A DNA stretch of 64,000 nt from JANQMX01 sp965247175 (GCA_965247175.1 OZ252006.1:4340001-4404000); one strand, 5' to 3'. Shown: positions 17,926 to 26,308, numbered from the stretch's first letter. The notes: generated by a model not told the origin, from the sequence alone. Numbers and translations are program-made.

Positions 17926-18465
17926 ATGGCCCGATTTAAAGAACACTACGAGACGGTCGTGAAGCCGAAGCTCAAGGAGCAGTTCGGCTACAAGAACGAC
18001 ATGTCGGTCCCACGCATTGAGAAGATCGTGCTCAACATGGGCGTGGGCGAAGCCGTGGCCGACAGCAAGAAGCTGCAGGCGGCGATGCAGGACCTGACGA
18101 AGATTTCCGGCCAGAAGCCGGTATCGACCAAGGCGAAGAAGTCGATCGCGACCTTCAAGCTGCGCGAGGGCATGGCGATCGGTTGCAAGGTGACCCTGCG
18201 GCGGGAGCGGATGTACGAGTTCCTCGACCGCCTGGTGACCGTAGCGCTGCCGCGCTCCCGCGACTTCCGCGGCCTGTCGCCGAAGGCTTTCGACGGCCGC
18301 GGCAACTTCGCCATGGGCGTCAAGGAGCAGATTATCTTCCCGGAGATCGACTACGATCAGGTGGACGAAGTGCGCGGGCTGGACATCGTGATTTGCACGA
18401 CGGCGGCCAGCAACGAGGAAGCCAAAGCGCTCCTCGAGAATTTCGACATGCCGTTCCGGACTTAG
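17926..18465 (+). CDS. rplE: 50S ribosomal protein L5
   Basis: L5 of the 5S rRNA particle, 179 residues. The signatures VPRIEKIVLNMGVGEAV and FDGRGNFAMGVKEQIIFPEI are present. GGTAGGGGCGAG upstream gives a good ribosome binding site. The order rplX-rplE-rpsN is conserved. Confidence 0.98.
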   Translation: MARFKEHYETVVKPKLKEQFGYKNDMSVPRIEKIVLNMGVGEAVADSKKLQAAMQDLTKISGQKPVSTKAKKSIATFKLREGMAIGCKVTLRRERMYEFLDRLVTVALPRSRDFRGLSPKAFDGRGNFAMGVKEQIIFPEIDYDQVDEVRGLDIVICTTAASNEEAKALLENFDMPFRT

Positions 18466-18482
18466 GGCGAGGGCAAGGCGAG

Positions 18483-18788
18483 ATGGCAAAGAAGAGTATG
18501 GTTGAGCGCAACAAGAAGCGCGAACGGCTGGCCAAGCGCTACGCGGCCAAGCGGGCGGCTCTGCGGGCGGTGATCGACGATCGCCAGACCGAGCCGGAAG
18601 AGCGCTTTCACGCCGTCATGCAGCTGGCCAAGCTGCCGCGGAACGGCGCCAGGAACCGAATTCGCAACCGCTGCCAGGTGACCGGGCGGTCGCGTGGCTA
18701 CTATCGCAAGCTGAAGATGTCTCGTATCGCCCTGCGCCAACTGGCGTCCTTCGGGCAGATCCCGGGCATGACCAAGGCGAGCTGGTAA
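18483..18788 (+). CDS. rpsN: 30S ribosomal protein S14 (zinc-independent type)
   Basis: S14 of the 30S head, 101 residues from 18483 (MAKKSMVERNKKRERLAKRY). This is the long type lacking the CxxC zinc ribbon: only one cysteine is seen (RCQVTGRSRGYYRK). The C-terminal LRQLASFGQIPGMTKASW is canonical. The frame is open further upstream inside rplE, but the ATG at 18483 with GGGCAAGGCGAG before it is the clear start. Confidence 0.97.
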   Translation: MAKKSMVERNKKRERLAKRYAAKRAALRAVIDDRQTEPEERFHAVMQLAKLPRNGARNRIRNRCQVTGRSRGYYRKLKMSRIALRQLASFGQIPGMTKASW

Positions 18789-18800
18789 GGACTTCGCGCA

Positions 18801-19199
18801 ATGACCATGAGCGATCCCCTCGGGGACATGTTGACCCGCATCCGCAACGGACAGCGGGCGCGCAAATCGCAGATCGCGGCACCCTTCTCCAAGCTGCGGC
18901 TGAACGTGCTCGACGTGCTGAAGCGAGAGGGCTATATCCGCGACTTCCGGACCGAGAAGGACGTAAGCGGCTTCGATCAGATCGCGATCGAGCTCAAGTA
19001 CTTCGAAGGCGAGCCTGTGATTCGGCAGATCAGCCGCGTCTCGACACCGGGCCGCCGTGTCTATTCGAAGATCAAAGAGCTGCCGCGCTACTACAACGGC
19101 CTGGGCATCACCATCCTGTCCACGCCGCGTGGCGTGATGGCGGACCATGAGGCACGCGACGCCAATGTCGGCGGCGAAGTCCTCTGCCGCGTGTTTTAA
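18801..19199 (+). CDS. rpsH: 30S ribosomal protein S8
   Basis: S8, a central-domain 16S rRNA binder and, in enteric bacteria, the spc operon repressor. 132 residues starting MTMSDPLGDMLTRIRNGQ; a second ATG two codons later is possible. The C-terminal ISTPRGVMADHEARDANVGG pattern matches the family. The native repressor site on rplE mRNA was not sought. Confidence 0.97.
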   Translation: MTMSDPLGDMLTRIRNGQRARKSQIAAPFSKLRLNVLDVLKREGYIRDFRTEKDVSGFDQIAIELKYFEGEPVIRQISRVSTPGRRVYSKIKELPRYYNGLGITILSTPRGVMADHEARDANVGGEVLCRVF

Positions 19200-19211
19200 G
19201 GAGCAGACGAG

Positions 19212-19745
19212 ATGTCTCGTGTTGGCAAGAACCCGGTGGCTGTGCCGAGCGGCGTCGATATCAAGATCGACGGCGTGATCGTGACCGCCAAGGGCAAGCT
19301 CGGCGAGTTGAGCTTCCGGGCCACCGAGGACGTGGAGATCACGTCCGCGGACGGTCAGGTCTGGGTCAAGCCGCGCAACGACAGCAAGCGGGCCCGCGCC
19401 ATGTGGGGCACGGCCCGGGCGCGCATCAGCAACCTGGTGCAGGGCGTCTCCGAAGGCTTCACCAAGAACATGGAGATCACCGGCACCGGCTACCGCGCCT
19501 CGGTGCAGGGCAGCAATCTGAACCTGCAGCTCGGCTTCAGCCACGACGTGGTCTATCCCATTCCGCAGGGCATCACGGTGAAGTGCGAACGGCCAACCGC
19601 GATTTCCATCAGCGGCGCCGACAAGCAGGCGGTCGGGCAGATGGCGGCCGAGATTCGCGCCTTCCGCCCGCCCGAGCCTTACAAGGGCAAGGGTGTCCGC
19701 TATGCCGACGAAGAGATCCTCCGTAAGGAAGGAAAGAAGAAGTAA
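19212..19745 (+). CDS. rplF: 50S ribosomal protein L6
   Basis: L6 near the sarcin-ricin loop, 177 residues. MSRVGKNPVAVPSGVDIKID and the C-terminal RPPEPYKGKGVRYADE are typical, as is the GTGYRASVQGSNLNLQLGFS region. AAGGAGCAGACGAG precedes the ATG. Its stop shares a base with the rplR start (TAATG). Confidence 0.98.
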   Translation: MSRVGKNPVAVPSGVDIKIDGVIVTAKGKLGELSFRATEDVEITSADGQVWVKPRNDSKRARAMWGTARARISNLVQGVSEGFTKNMEITGTGYRASVQGSNLNLQLGFSHDVVYPIPQGITVKCERPTAISISGADKQAVGQMAAEIRAFRPPEPYKGKGVRYADEEILRKEGKKK

Positions 19746-20107
19746 TGGCCAAACGGATTTCATCTCAGCAGGCGCGCACCATGCGGGTGCGCAGCCGCCT
19801 GCGCCGCAAATCCTCGGAGCGTCCGCGCCTTTCGGTCTTCCGATCCGGCAAGCACATTTATGCCCAGGTCATCGATGACCAGCAGGGTGTGACGGTGGCG
19901 TCGGCCTCCAGCATCGAGAAAGACCTGAAAGGTCAGCTCAAGACCGGCGCCGACAAGGCGGCCGCTGCTGCCGTGGGCAAGCTGGTCGCCGAGCGCGCGG
20001 CCGAGAAGGGTATCAAGGAAGTGGTCTTCGATCGCGGAGGCTATCTCTATCACGGCCGCGTCAAGGCGCTGGCTGACGCCGCCCGTGAGGGCGGACTGTC
20101 GTTCTAA
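19745..20107 (+). CDS. rplR: 50S ribosomal protein L18
   Basis: L18 binds 5S rRNA. 120 residues, with RLSVFRSGKHIYAQVIDD and the C-terminal VVFDRGGYLYHGRVKALAD signatures. It overlaps rplF by one base and is followed 22 bases later by rpsE. No irregularity. Confidence 0.98.
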   Translation: MAKRISSQQARTMRVRSRLRRKSSERPRLSVFRSGKHIYAQVIDDQQGVTVASASSIEKDLKGQLKTGADKAAAAAVGKLVAERAAEKGIKEVVFDRGGYLYHGRVKALADAAREGGLSF

Positions 20108-20129
20108 TCGAGGAAGGTAGTCTTAAGCT

Positions 20130-20693
20130 ATGGCCCGAGGACAGAGGGAAGAGCGCGGCGGTCGCGATCGCGAAGAATCGGAGATCGTCGACAAGCTGGT
20201 CAGCATCAACCGCGTCGCCAAGGTCGTTAAGGGCGGCCGGCGCTTCGGTTTTGCTGCGCTCGTCGTGGTCGGCGATCAGCGTGGACGCGTCGGTGTCGGC
20301 AACGGCAAGGCGCGCGAGGTGCCGGAAGCCATCCGCAAGGCGACCGAGGCGGCCAAGCGCGGCATGATCCGTGTGCCGCTGCGTGAGGGACGCACCCTGC
20401 ACCATGACTTGGCCGGCCACTTCGGCGCCGGGCGTGTCATTCTGCGTGCCGCCCCGGTCGGCACCGGCATCATCGCGGGCGGCCCGATGCGCGCCGTCTT
20501 CGAGTGCCTGGGCGTGCATGACGTGGTCGCCAAATCGGTTGGCAGCCAGAACCCGCACAACATGATTCATGCGACCTTCGAAGCCTTGTCGCGGGCCCAG
20601 AACCCGCGCATGGTGGCGCAGCGGCGCGGCAAGAAGGTCAGCGATATCGTCGGCCGCCGCGAAGAATACGGCCGTCAGGGCGCCGAAGCGTAA
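20130..20693 (+). CDS. rpsE: 30S ribosomal protein S5
   Basis: S5 at the mRNA entry tunnel, influencing fidelity; 187 residues. The N-terminus is charged (MARGQREERGGRDREESE), followed by the dsRNA-binding fold VSINRVAKVVKGGRRFGF and AAPVGTGIIAGGPMRAVFE. The spectinomycin-site loop looks standard. rpmD starts eleven bases after the stop. Confidence 0.98.
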   Translation: MARGQREERGGRDREESEIVDKLVSINRVAKVVKGGRRFGFAALVVVGDQRGRVGVGNGKAREVPEAIRKATEAAKRGMIRVPLREGRTLHHDLAGHFGAGRVILRAAPVGTGIIAGGPMRAVFECLGVHDVVAKSVGSQNPHNMIHATFEALSRAQNPRMVAQRRGKKVSDIVGRREEYGRQGAEA

Positions 20694-20704
20694 GGAGAGG
20701 CGCG

Positions 20705-20893
20705 ATGGCCAAGAAAAAGGCGACTTTGAAGGTTAAGCAGATCGGCAGTCCGATCGGCCGGACGAAGGATCAGCTGGCGACCCTCAAGGGTCTCGGCCTC
20801 AACAAGATGCACCGGGAGCGCGAGTTGGAAGACACGCCGTCGGTGCGCGGTATGATCAACAAGATCCCGCATTTGGTCACGATCGTCGAGTAA
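20705..20893 (+). CDS. rpmD: 50S ribosomal protein L30
   Basis: L30, 62 residues, with the core VKQIGSPIGRTKDQLATLKG followed by LGLNKMHRERELEDTP. AAGGAGAGGCG lies seven bases before the ATG. Its presence between rpsE and rplO is the normal bacterial order. Confidence 0.97.
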   Translation: MAKKKATLKVKQIGSPIGRTKDQLATLKGLGLNKMHRERELEDTPSVRGMINKIPHLVTIVE

Positions 20894-20957
20894 GGGACCG
20901 GTCAGGCTAGGTCCCCGCTTGCAAGGCCCGGCGAGGGCTGGAGAAGGTAAGAGAACG

Positions 20958-21500
20958 ATGAAGCTGAACGAGCTGAGCGACAACCCAGGTGCCCGGCGCC
21001 CGCGCAAGCGGCTTGGGCGCGGTGCCGGATCCGGTCTCGGAAAGACCTCCGGACGCGGCCACAAGGGCCAGAAGGCACGGCGCGGCGTGGCCATCAAGGG
21101 CTACGAGGGCGGCCAGATGCCGTTGCATCGCCGTCTGCCGAAGCGCGGCTTCACCAACATCTTCCGCAAGACCTATGCCGAGGTGAACCTCGGCCGGCTG
21201 CAGAAGGCGATCGATGCCGGCCGGCTCGACGCGGCTAAGCCGGTCGATTCCGAGGCGCTCAAGGCCGCGGGCTTCTTCAAGTCCCCGCGAGATGGTGTGA
21301 GTCTGCTTGCGAAGGGCGAGCTGACCGCCAAAATCAATATCTCCGTCACTCGTGCTTCCAAGGCCGCCGTCGCGGCGGTCGAGAAGGCGGGCGGCAGCGT
21401 GACCATTGTCGCCGGCCGCAAGGCAAGTGAAGGCGAGAGTGCGAGCAAAGATGCCAAGGTGGAGAGCGCCGGCGACGCAGATGCCGGAGCGGAAGCCTAG
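20958..21500 (+). CDS. rplO: 50S ribosomal protein L15 with acidic tail
   Basis: L15, a late assembly protein of the 50S core. The start at 20958 gives MKLNELSDNPGARRPRKRLG; upstream in-frame codons to 20919 are rejected because GGAGAAGG directly precedes this ATG region. The GRGHKGQKARRGVAIKGYEG segment is diagnostic. The ~180 residues are longer than the usual ~150 because of a C-terminal Ser/Asp/Ala-rich tail (SASKDAKVESAGDADAGAEA). Confidence 0.96.
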   Translation: MKLNELSDNPGARRPRKRLGRGAGSGLGKTSGRGHKGQKARRGVAIKGYEGGQMPLHRRLPKRGFTNIFRKTYAEVNLGRLQKAIDAGRLDAAKPVDSEALKAAGFFKSPRDGVSLLAKGELTAKINISVTRASKAAVAAVEKAGGSVTIVAGRKASEGESASKDAKVESAGDADAGAEA

Positions 21501-21552
21501 GCGCAGCCAAAGCCGGCGGCCGCAAGCGGTACGCCCGAGGAGATCATAAGGC

Positions 21553-22896
21553 ATGGCGTCTGCTGCGGAACAACTTGCTGCCAATTTCAATTTTGGGGCT
21601 CTGGCCAAGGCGACAGAGCTCAAGCAGCGGATTTACTTCACGCTTTTGGCCTTGGTGGTCTACCGCATCGGTACTTACATTCCGGTGCCGGGTATCGATT
21701 CCGCCGCCATGGAGGCGATTTTCGCCCAGCATCAGGGCGGCATTCTCGGCATAGGCAACATGTTCGCCGGCGGCGCACTGGGCCGCATGGCGATCTTTGC
21801 CCTCAACATCATGCCTTACATTTCGGCAGCCATTATCATGCAGCTGCTGACCGCGGTCTCGCCGACCCTGAGCGCCCTCAAGAAGGAAGGCGAGTCGGGC
21901 CGCAAGAAGATCAACCAGTATACCCGCTACGGCACCGTCCTGTTGGCGGTGTTCCAGTCCTACGGTATCGCCGTCGGATTGGAAGGCATGCAGGGGCCGC
22001 GCGGTTCCGCGGTCATCGACCCCGGGCTTTTCTTCCGCGCCACCACGGTGATCACCCTGACCGGCGGCACCATCTTCCTGATGTGGCTGGGCGAGCAGAT
22101 CACTCAGCGCGGCGTCGGCAACGGCATCTCTCTAATCATCTTCGCCGGCATTGTCGCCAACCTGCCGCTTGCCTTGGCTCAGCTCTTCGAGCTTGGCCGA
22201 ACCGGCGCCATGTCGACGCCCTTCATTCTCTTCATGATGATCATGGCCGTGGCCGTGATCGCCGTCATCGTCTTCATGGAGCGGGCCCAGCGGCGCCTGG
22301 TGGTGCAGTATCCGAAGCGCCAGGTCGGCAACAAGATGTTCGGTGGCGAGTCTTCGCACCTGCCGCTGAAGCTCAATCCCGCGGGCGTCATACCGCCTAT
22401 TTTCGCGTCATCGCTGCTGCTGATGCCGCTCACCGTCGCCGGTTTTTCGGGCACGGAAGGGCCGCAGTGGCTGACAGTGATCACCACCAATCTGGCGCAC
22501 GGGCAGCCTCTCTATATGCTGCTCTATGTTGCACTGATCGTCTTCTTCGCCTTCTTCTACACGTCAATCGTGTTCAACCCGGAAGATACGGCCGATAACC
22601 TCAAGCGGCATGGCGGCTTCATTCCAGGCATCCGGCCCGGCAAGAACACCGCCGAGTACATCAACCATGTGACCATGCGATTGGTGACGGTCGGCGCGAT
22701 CTACCTGGCAATCGTCTGTCTGTTGCCCGAGATCTTGGTTGCGCAGTATGCCGTTCCCTTCTACTTCGGCGGTACGTCCCTCCTGATTGTGGTTACGGTG
22801 ACTATGGACACCGTGGCGCAGATCCACTCACATCTGCTGGCTCATCAGTACGAGGGGCTCATAAAGAAAGCCAAGTTGAAGGGGAGGCGAGGATGA
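21553..22896 (+). CDS. secY: preprotein translocase subunit SecY
   Basis: Channel subunit of the SecYEG translocon in the inner membrane, 447 residues with ten membrane segments. FTLLALVVYRIGTYIPVPGI is TM1 and the start of the plug region. Cytosolic loops include ERAQRRLVVQYPKRQ and FYTSIVFNPEDTADNLKRHG. The C-terminal HLLAHQYEGLIKKAKLKGRR is complete. It sits at the end of the spc group; its stop overlaps the adk start by four bases. Confidence 0.98.
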   Translation: MASAAEQLAANFNFGALAKATELKQRIYFTLLALVVYRIGTYIPVPGIDSAAMEAIFAQHQGGILGIGNMFAGGALGRMAIFALNIMPYISAAIIMQLLTAVSPTLSALKKEGESGRKKINQYTRYGTVLLAVFQSYGIAVGLEGMQGPRGSAVIDPGLFFRATTVITLTGGTIFLMWLGEQITQRGVGNGISLIIFAGIVANLPLALAQLFELGRTGAMSTPFILFMMIMAVAVIAVIVFMERAQRRLVVQYPKRQVGNKMFGGESSHLPLKLNPAGVIPPIFASSLLLMPLTVAGFSGTEGPQWLTVITTNLAHGQPLYMLLYVALIVFFAFFYTSIVFNPEDTADNLKRHGGFIPGIRPGKNTAEYINHVTMRLVTVGAIYLAIVCLLPEILVAQYAVPFYFGGTSLLIVVTVTMDTVAQIHSHLLAHQYEGLIKKAKLKGRRG

Positions 22897-23561
22897 ATGT
22901 GATCCTCATGGGACCGCCAGGTGCGGGAAAGGGCACGCAAGCCAAGCGCATAGAAGAGACGTACGGCATTCCGCAGCTCTCGACCGGTGATATGCTGCGG
23001 GCCGAAGTGAAGTCGGGCTCAGAGCTCGGCGAAAAGGCCAAGGGCATCATGGATGCCGGTCAGTTGGTCCCGGACGATCTGATCGTCGCCATGATCTCCA
23101 ACCGCATTAGCCAGCCCGACTGCGCGAAGGGCTTCATCCTCGACGGTTTCCCGCGCACGGTAGCCCAGGCCGAGGCGCTGGACGTCATGCTCAAGGACAA
23201 GGGCTTGACGCTCGACAAGGTGATCGAGCTGGAAGTGGATGACGAGGCCTTGGTCCGCCGCATCGTTGGGCGCTTTACCTGCGCCAAGTGCGGCGCCGGC
23301 TACCATGACGAATTCAAGCCGACGAAGACGCCCGGTGTTTGCGACGTTTGCGGCAGCACCGAGTTCACCCGTCGGGCGGACGACAACGAAGAGACGCTGC
23401 GGGCCCGGCTCGAGGCGTATCACAAACAGACCTCGCCGATTGCCAGCTATTACGCCGAGAGTGGCACCCTGACAGGCATCGACGGTATGGCGGGCATGGA
23501 CGAGGTCACGGCCCACATCAAGGCCATTTTGGGTAAGAGCGCCAGCGCCGCTGCTCAGTAG
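22893..23561 (+). CDS. adk: adenylate kinase, zinc-LID form
   Basis: Interconverts ATP + AMP and 2 ADP. 222 residues, with P-loop GPPGAGKGT (7-15), the AMP-binding GFILDGFPRT and a long LID domain. The LID holds C130, C133, C150 and C153 (CAKCG...CDVCG), so it is predicted to bind zinc, as in Gram-positive-type kinases. Zinc LIDs are also found in some alphaproteobacteria. ATG overlaps the secY stop, fixing the start. Confidence 0.97.
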   Translation: MNVILMGPPGAGKGTQAKRIEETYGIPQLSTGDMLRAEVKSGSELGEKAKGIMDAGQLVPDDLIVAMISNRISQPDCAKGFILDGFPRTVAQAEALDVMLKDKGLTLDKVIELEVDDEALVRRIVGRFTCAKCGAGYHDEFKPTKTPGVCDVCGSTEFTRRADDNEETLRARLEAYHKQTSPIASYYAESGTLTGIDGMAGMDEVTAHIKAILGKSASAAAQ

Positions 23562-23591
23562 TGAGCGGGCCGCGGAGATCGCTGGCAACAC

Positions 23592-23620
23592 TTGACGGAG
23601 CCGCTGCGGAGGCCTATGTT
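23592..23620 (+). promoter_or_regulatory. candidate sigma-70 promoter of the alpha operon
   Basis: TTGACG (23592-23597) and TATGTT (23615-23620) are spaced by exactly 17 bases in the gap between adk and rpsM. Transcription would start near 23627, giving a leader of about 70 bases. Read-through from the spc group is also likely. Predicted from sequence alone. Confidence 0.5.
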
Positions 23621-23628
23621 CCGGCCTT

Positions 23629-23658
23629 CCCCGGCCGCGCATGCGTGGGCGGGGTTTT
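23629..23658 (+). terminator. terminator-like hairpin in the rpsM leader
   Basis: CCCCG (23629-23633) pairs with CGGGG (23650-23654). A G-G mismatch and an inner CCGCGC/GCGTGG stem (with one G-T wobble) follow, and TTTT (23655-23658) comes directly after. It could terminate the spc transcript after adk, or sit at the 5' end of the rpsM leader and control the alpha operon. The T run is short and the loop very tight, so strength is uncertain. Confidence 0.45.
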
Positions 23659-23694
23659 CCTGTTGCAGCGGGCTTGAACTGAGGAGAGTAGAGC

Positions 23695-24069
23695 GTGGCG
23701 CGTATTGCGGGTGTTAACGTCCCGACAGGCAAGCGAGTGGAAGTCGCCCTGACCTATATTCACGGGATCGGTCATACCAAGGCCAAGGAGATCTGCAGCA
23801 AGGTCGGCATTCCGCAGGAGCGCCGGGTCAACGAGCTGACCGACGAAGAGGTGGTGCGCATTCGCGAGGTCATCGACGACGGCTATCTCGTCGAGGGCGA
23901 CCTGCGCCGCGAAGTGGCGATGAACATCAAGCGCCTCATGGACCTCGGCTGCTACCGCGGCCTGCGTCACCGCAAAGGCCTTCCGGTCCGCGGCCAGCGC
24001 ACCTGCACTAATGCACGCACCCGCAAGGGCCCGGCCCGGCCGATCGCCGGCAAGAAGAAAGCCAAGTAG
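23695..24069 (+). CDS. rpsM: 30S ribosomal protein S13
   Basis: S13 of the 30S head contacts P-site tRNA and bridges to the 50S. 124 residues with a GTG start giving MARIAGVNVPTGKRVEVALT; GAGGAGAG lies just upstream. RGLRHRKGLPVRGQRTCTNA and the basic tail are diagnostic. It opens the alpha operon. Confidence 0.97.
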   Translation: MARIAGVNVPTGKRVEVALTYIHGIGHTKAKEICSKVGIPQERRVNELTDEEVVRIREVIDDGYLVEGDLRREVAMNIKRLMDLGCYRGLRHRKGLPVRGQRTCTNARTRKGPARPIAGKKKAK

Positions 24070-24117
24070 CCGGCCCCTCACGCATAGCCCGATACAGACT
24101 GAGCGACGAACACGATC

Positions 24118-24510
24118 ATGGCAAAACCTCAAGCATCCCGCGTGCGGCGGCGCGAGCGTAAGAACATCACCTCCGGCATCGCGCACGTGGTGGCAACCTT
24201 CAACAACACGGTGGTGACCATCACCGACGTGCAGGGCAACGCGATCTCCTGGTCCTCGGCGGGCAGCCAAGGCTTCAAGGGCTCGCGCAAGTCGACGCCC
24301 TATGCCGCGCAGCTGGCCGCAGAAGACGCCGGCCGCAAGGCGCAGGAGCACGGCGTCAAGACCCTGGAAGTCAACGTGAAGGGCCCTGGCTCCGGCCGCG
24401 AGTCCGCGCTGCGGGCGCTGCAGTCGGTGGGCTTCTTCATCACCGCTATTCGGGATGTCACGCCCATCCCGCACAACGGCTGCCGGCCGCCCAAGCGCCG
24501 CCGCGTCTAG
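24118..24510 (+). CDS. rpsK: 30S ribosomal protein S11
   Basis: S11 of the 30S platform, 130 residues. GIAHVVATFNNTVVTITD and the C-terminal DVTPIPHNGCRPPKRRRV are canonical. 48 bases separate it from rpsM. The 153-base gap to rpoA that follows holds a small inverted repeat near 24543-24565 (TTGCGCG/CGCGCAA) but no clear promoter or terminator; rpsD is absent, as usual in alphaproteobacteria. Confidence 0.98.
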   Translation: MAKPQASRVRRRERKNITSGIAHVVATFNNTVVTITDVQGNAISWSSAGSQGFKGSRKSTPYAAQLAAEDAGRKAQEHGVKTLEVNVKGPGSGRESALRALQSVGFFITAIRDVTPIPHNGCRPPKRRRV

Positions 24511-24663
24511 CCGAAAGGCTCCGCGCCCGGTCCGACGGATAGCCTTGCGCGTCTGAGCAGCGCGCAAAGGCGGGACAGGACCGTTGGCGTTCTGAAGCTG
24601 CTGCCGCTCCGCGGCATGCGGCCGCTTTCTCAGTAAACGCTCATACCGACGAGGCTAATCCCC

Positions 24664-25680
24664 GTGCTGCAAAAGAACTGGACCGATCTTATTAAGCCCA
24701 ACAAGCTGGACATCCAGGCCGGCCCCGACGCGCGCCGCTACGCCAAGATCGTAGCGGAGCCGCTTGAGCGCGGCTTCGGCTTGACCCTGGGCAATGCGCT
24801 GCGCCGCGTTCTGCTGTCCTCGCTTCAGGGCGCTGCCGTCACCGCCATCCAGATCGATGGCGTGCTGCATGAGTTCTCCTCCATTCCCGGCGTTCGCGAG
24901 GACGTCACCGATATCGTCTTAAACGTGAAGGGCCTGGCGCTTCGCATGCACGGCGAGGGCGTCAAGCGCATGCGTCTGCGGGGCGAGGGCCCGGGCGAAG
25001 TGCGCGCTGGGCAGATCGAGACCGGCGCCGACATCGAGGTGATGAACCCGGATCACATCATCTGCACCCTGGACGACGGCGCGCGCCTCGACATGGACCT
25101 GATGGTGACCATCGGAAAGGGCTACGTCCCCGGCTCCCAGAACCGGCCTGAGGATGCGCCGATCGGGCTCATCCCCGTGGACTCACTCTTCTCCCCGGTC
25201 AAGCGGGTCGCCTACAAGGTGGACAACACCCGCGTTGGCCAGGTGACCGACTACGACAAGCTGATTCTCGAGGTCGAGACCAACGGCGCCATCTCGCCGG
25301 AGGACTGCATCGCACTCGCCGCGCGCATCCTGCAGGACCAGCTGCAGCTCTTCATCAACTTCGAGGAGCCGCGCACCCGCGAGATCAGCGAGGAGCGGGC
25401 GGAGCCGCCGTTCAATAAGAACCTGCTGCGCAAGGTCGACGAGCTGGAGCTCTCCGTGCGCTCGGCCAACTGCCTGAAGAACGACAACATCGTCTACATC
25501 GGCGATCTGGTGCAGAAGACCGAGGCCGAGATGCTGCGGACCCCGAACTTCGGCCGCAAGTCGCTGAACGAGATCAAGGAAGTGCTCTCCCAGATGGGCC
25601 TGCACCTCGGCATGGAAATCCCCAACTGGCCGCCCGAGAACATCGAGGACATGGCCAAGCGGCTCGACGAGCCCTTCTAA
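24664..25680 (+). CDS. rpoA: RNA polymerase alpha subunit
   Basis: Alpha subunit, 338 residues: N-terminal dimerisation/assembly domain (about 1-235) and C-terminal DNA/activator-binding domain (about 255-330). The start codon is GTG giving MLQKNWTDLIKPNKLDI, with GAGG nine bases upstream. GFGLTLGNALRRVLLSSLQG and the alpha-CTD pieces LELSVRSANCLKN and NFGRKSLNEIKEVL are conserved. An intrinsic terminator follows directly, before rplQ. Confidence 0.98.
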   Translation: MLQKNWTDLIKPNKLDIQAGPDARRYAKIVAEPLERGFGLTLGNALRRVLLSSLQGAAVTAIQIDGVLHEFSSIPGVREDVTDIVLNVKGLALRMHGEGVKRMRLRGEGPGEVRAGQIETGADIEVMNPDHIICTLDDGARLDMDLMVTIGKGYVPGSQNRPEDAPIGLIPVDSLFSPVKRVAYKVDNTRVGQVTDYDKLILEVETNGAISPEDCIALAARILQDQLQLFINFEEPRTREISEERAEPPFNKNLLRKVDELELSVRSANCLKNDNIVYIGDLVQKTEAEMLRTPNFGRKSLNEIKEVLSQMGLHLGMEIPNWPPENIEDMAKRLDEPF

Positions 25681-25693
25681 TGGATTGCGTTTA

Positions 25694-25729
25694 TCGGCCG
25701 CCCAACAGCAACGGGCGGCCGACTTTTTT
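25694..25729 (+). terminator. intrinsic terminator between rpoA and rplQ
   Basis: TCGGCCGCCC (25694-25703) pairs perfectly with GGGCGGCCGA (25713-25722) around a nine-base loop. One C and six T (25724-25729) follow. It begins 14 bases after the rpoA stop and lies 105 bases ahead of rplQ. This is one of the best terminators in the window. A second short hairpin (GAGCCA/TGGCTC) follows at 25730-25744. Confidence 0.85.
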
Positions 25730-25833
25730 GAGCCACGGTGGCTCCCCCCGTCGTACCGGCCCGGATGCGCCAGGGCGGCGGGATCGTCAGATCGGCTTCG
25801 TGCGCGAGGCCCGGATAGTCAGGAGAAACGTCC

Positions 25834-26259
25834 ATGCGCCACGGTAACAGCGGTCGTAAGCTCAATCGCACCGCCTCTCATCGCAAGGCGATGTTCGCCA
25901 ACATGGCGACCTCGTTGCTCAAGCACGAGCAGATCATCACCACGCTGCCGAAGGCGAAGGACCTGCGCCGGGTCGTCGACCGCCTGATCACTCTGGGCAA
26001 ACGCGGCGACCTCCATGCCCGGCGCCAGGCGGCGGCCGTGGTGCGGGAAGACAAGGTCGTCGGCAAGCTCTTCGACGAACTGGCTGAGCGCTACAAGGAG
26101 CGCAACGGCGGCTATACCCGAGTGCTCAAGGCCGGCTTCCGCCGCGGCGACATGGCGCCGGTCGCCGTCATCGAGCTGGTCGACCGCGATCCCGATGCCA
26201 AGGGCACGGACTCCGGCCCGACCGCCGAGACCGAGACCGAGGAAGAAGACGAGAGCTGA
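25834..26259 (+). CDS. rplQ: 50S ribosomal protein L17
   Basis: L17 sits near the exit tunnel. 141 residues: MRHGNSGRKLNRTASHRKAM and FANMATSLLKHEQIITTL are diagnostic. The last ~20 residues form an acidic tail (DSGPTAETETEEEDES) found in many alphaproteobacterial L17 proteins. AGGAGAAACGTCC precedes the ATG. Because a strong terminator lies between rpoA and this gene, it may rely on partial read-through or its own promoter, which I could not identify. Confidence 0.97.
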   Translation: MRHGNSGRKLNRTASHRKAMFANMATSLLKHEQIITTLPKAKDLRRVVDRLITLGKRGDLHARRQAAAVVREDKVVGKLFDELAERYKERNGGYTRVLKAGFRRGDMAPVAVIELVDRDPDAKGTDSGPTAETETEEEDES

Positions 26260-26285
26260 GCTCCTATCCCGGATATGAGAAGTAA

Positions 26286-26308
26286 GGGCCGCTTTTGCGG
26301 CCCTTTTT
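26286..26308 (+). terminator. intrinsic terminator of the ribosomal block
   Basis: GGGCCGC and GCGGCCC form a 7 bp stem (26286-26292 with 26297-26303) around TTTT, followed by five T. It lies 27 bases after rplQ and closes the long plus-strand ribosomal block. It ends eight bases before the stop of the convergent UPF0016 gene, so it may serve both directions, though the minus side lacks a good T run. Confidence 0.85.

Noticed and set aside
24511..24663. Independent promoter or terminator between rpsK and rpoA
   Set aside because: Only a short TTGCGCG/CGCGCAA repeat with no T run and no convincing -35/-10 pair.
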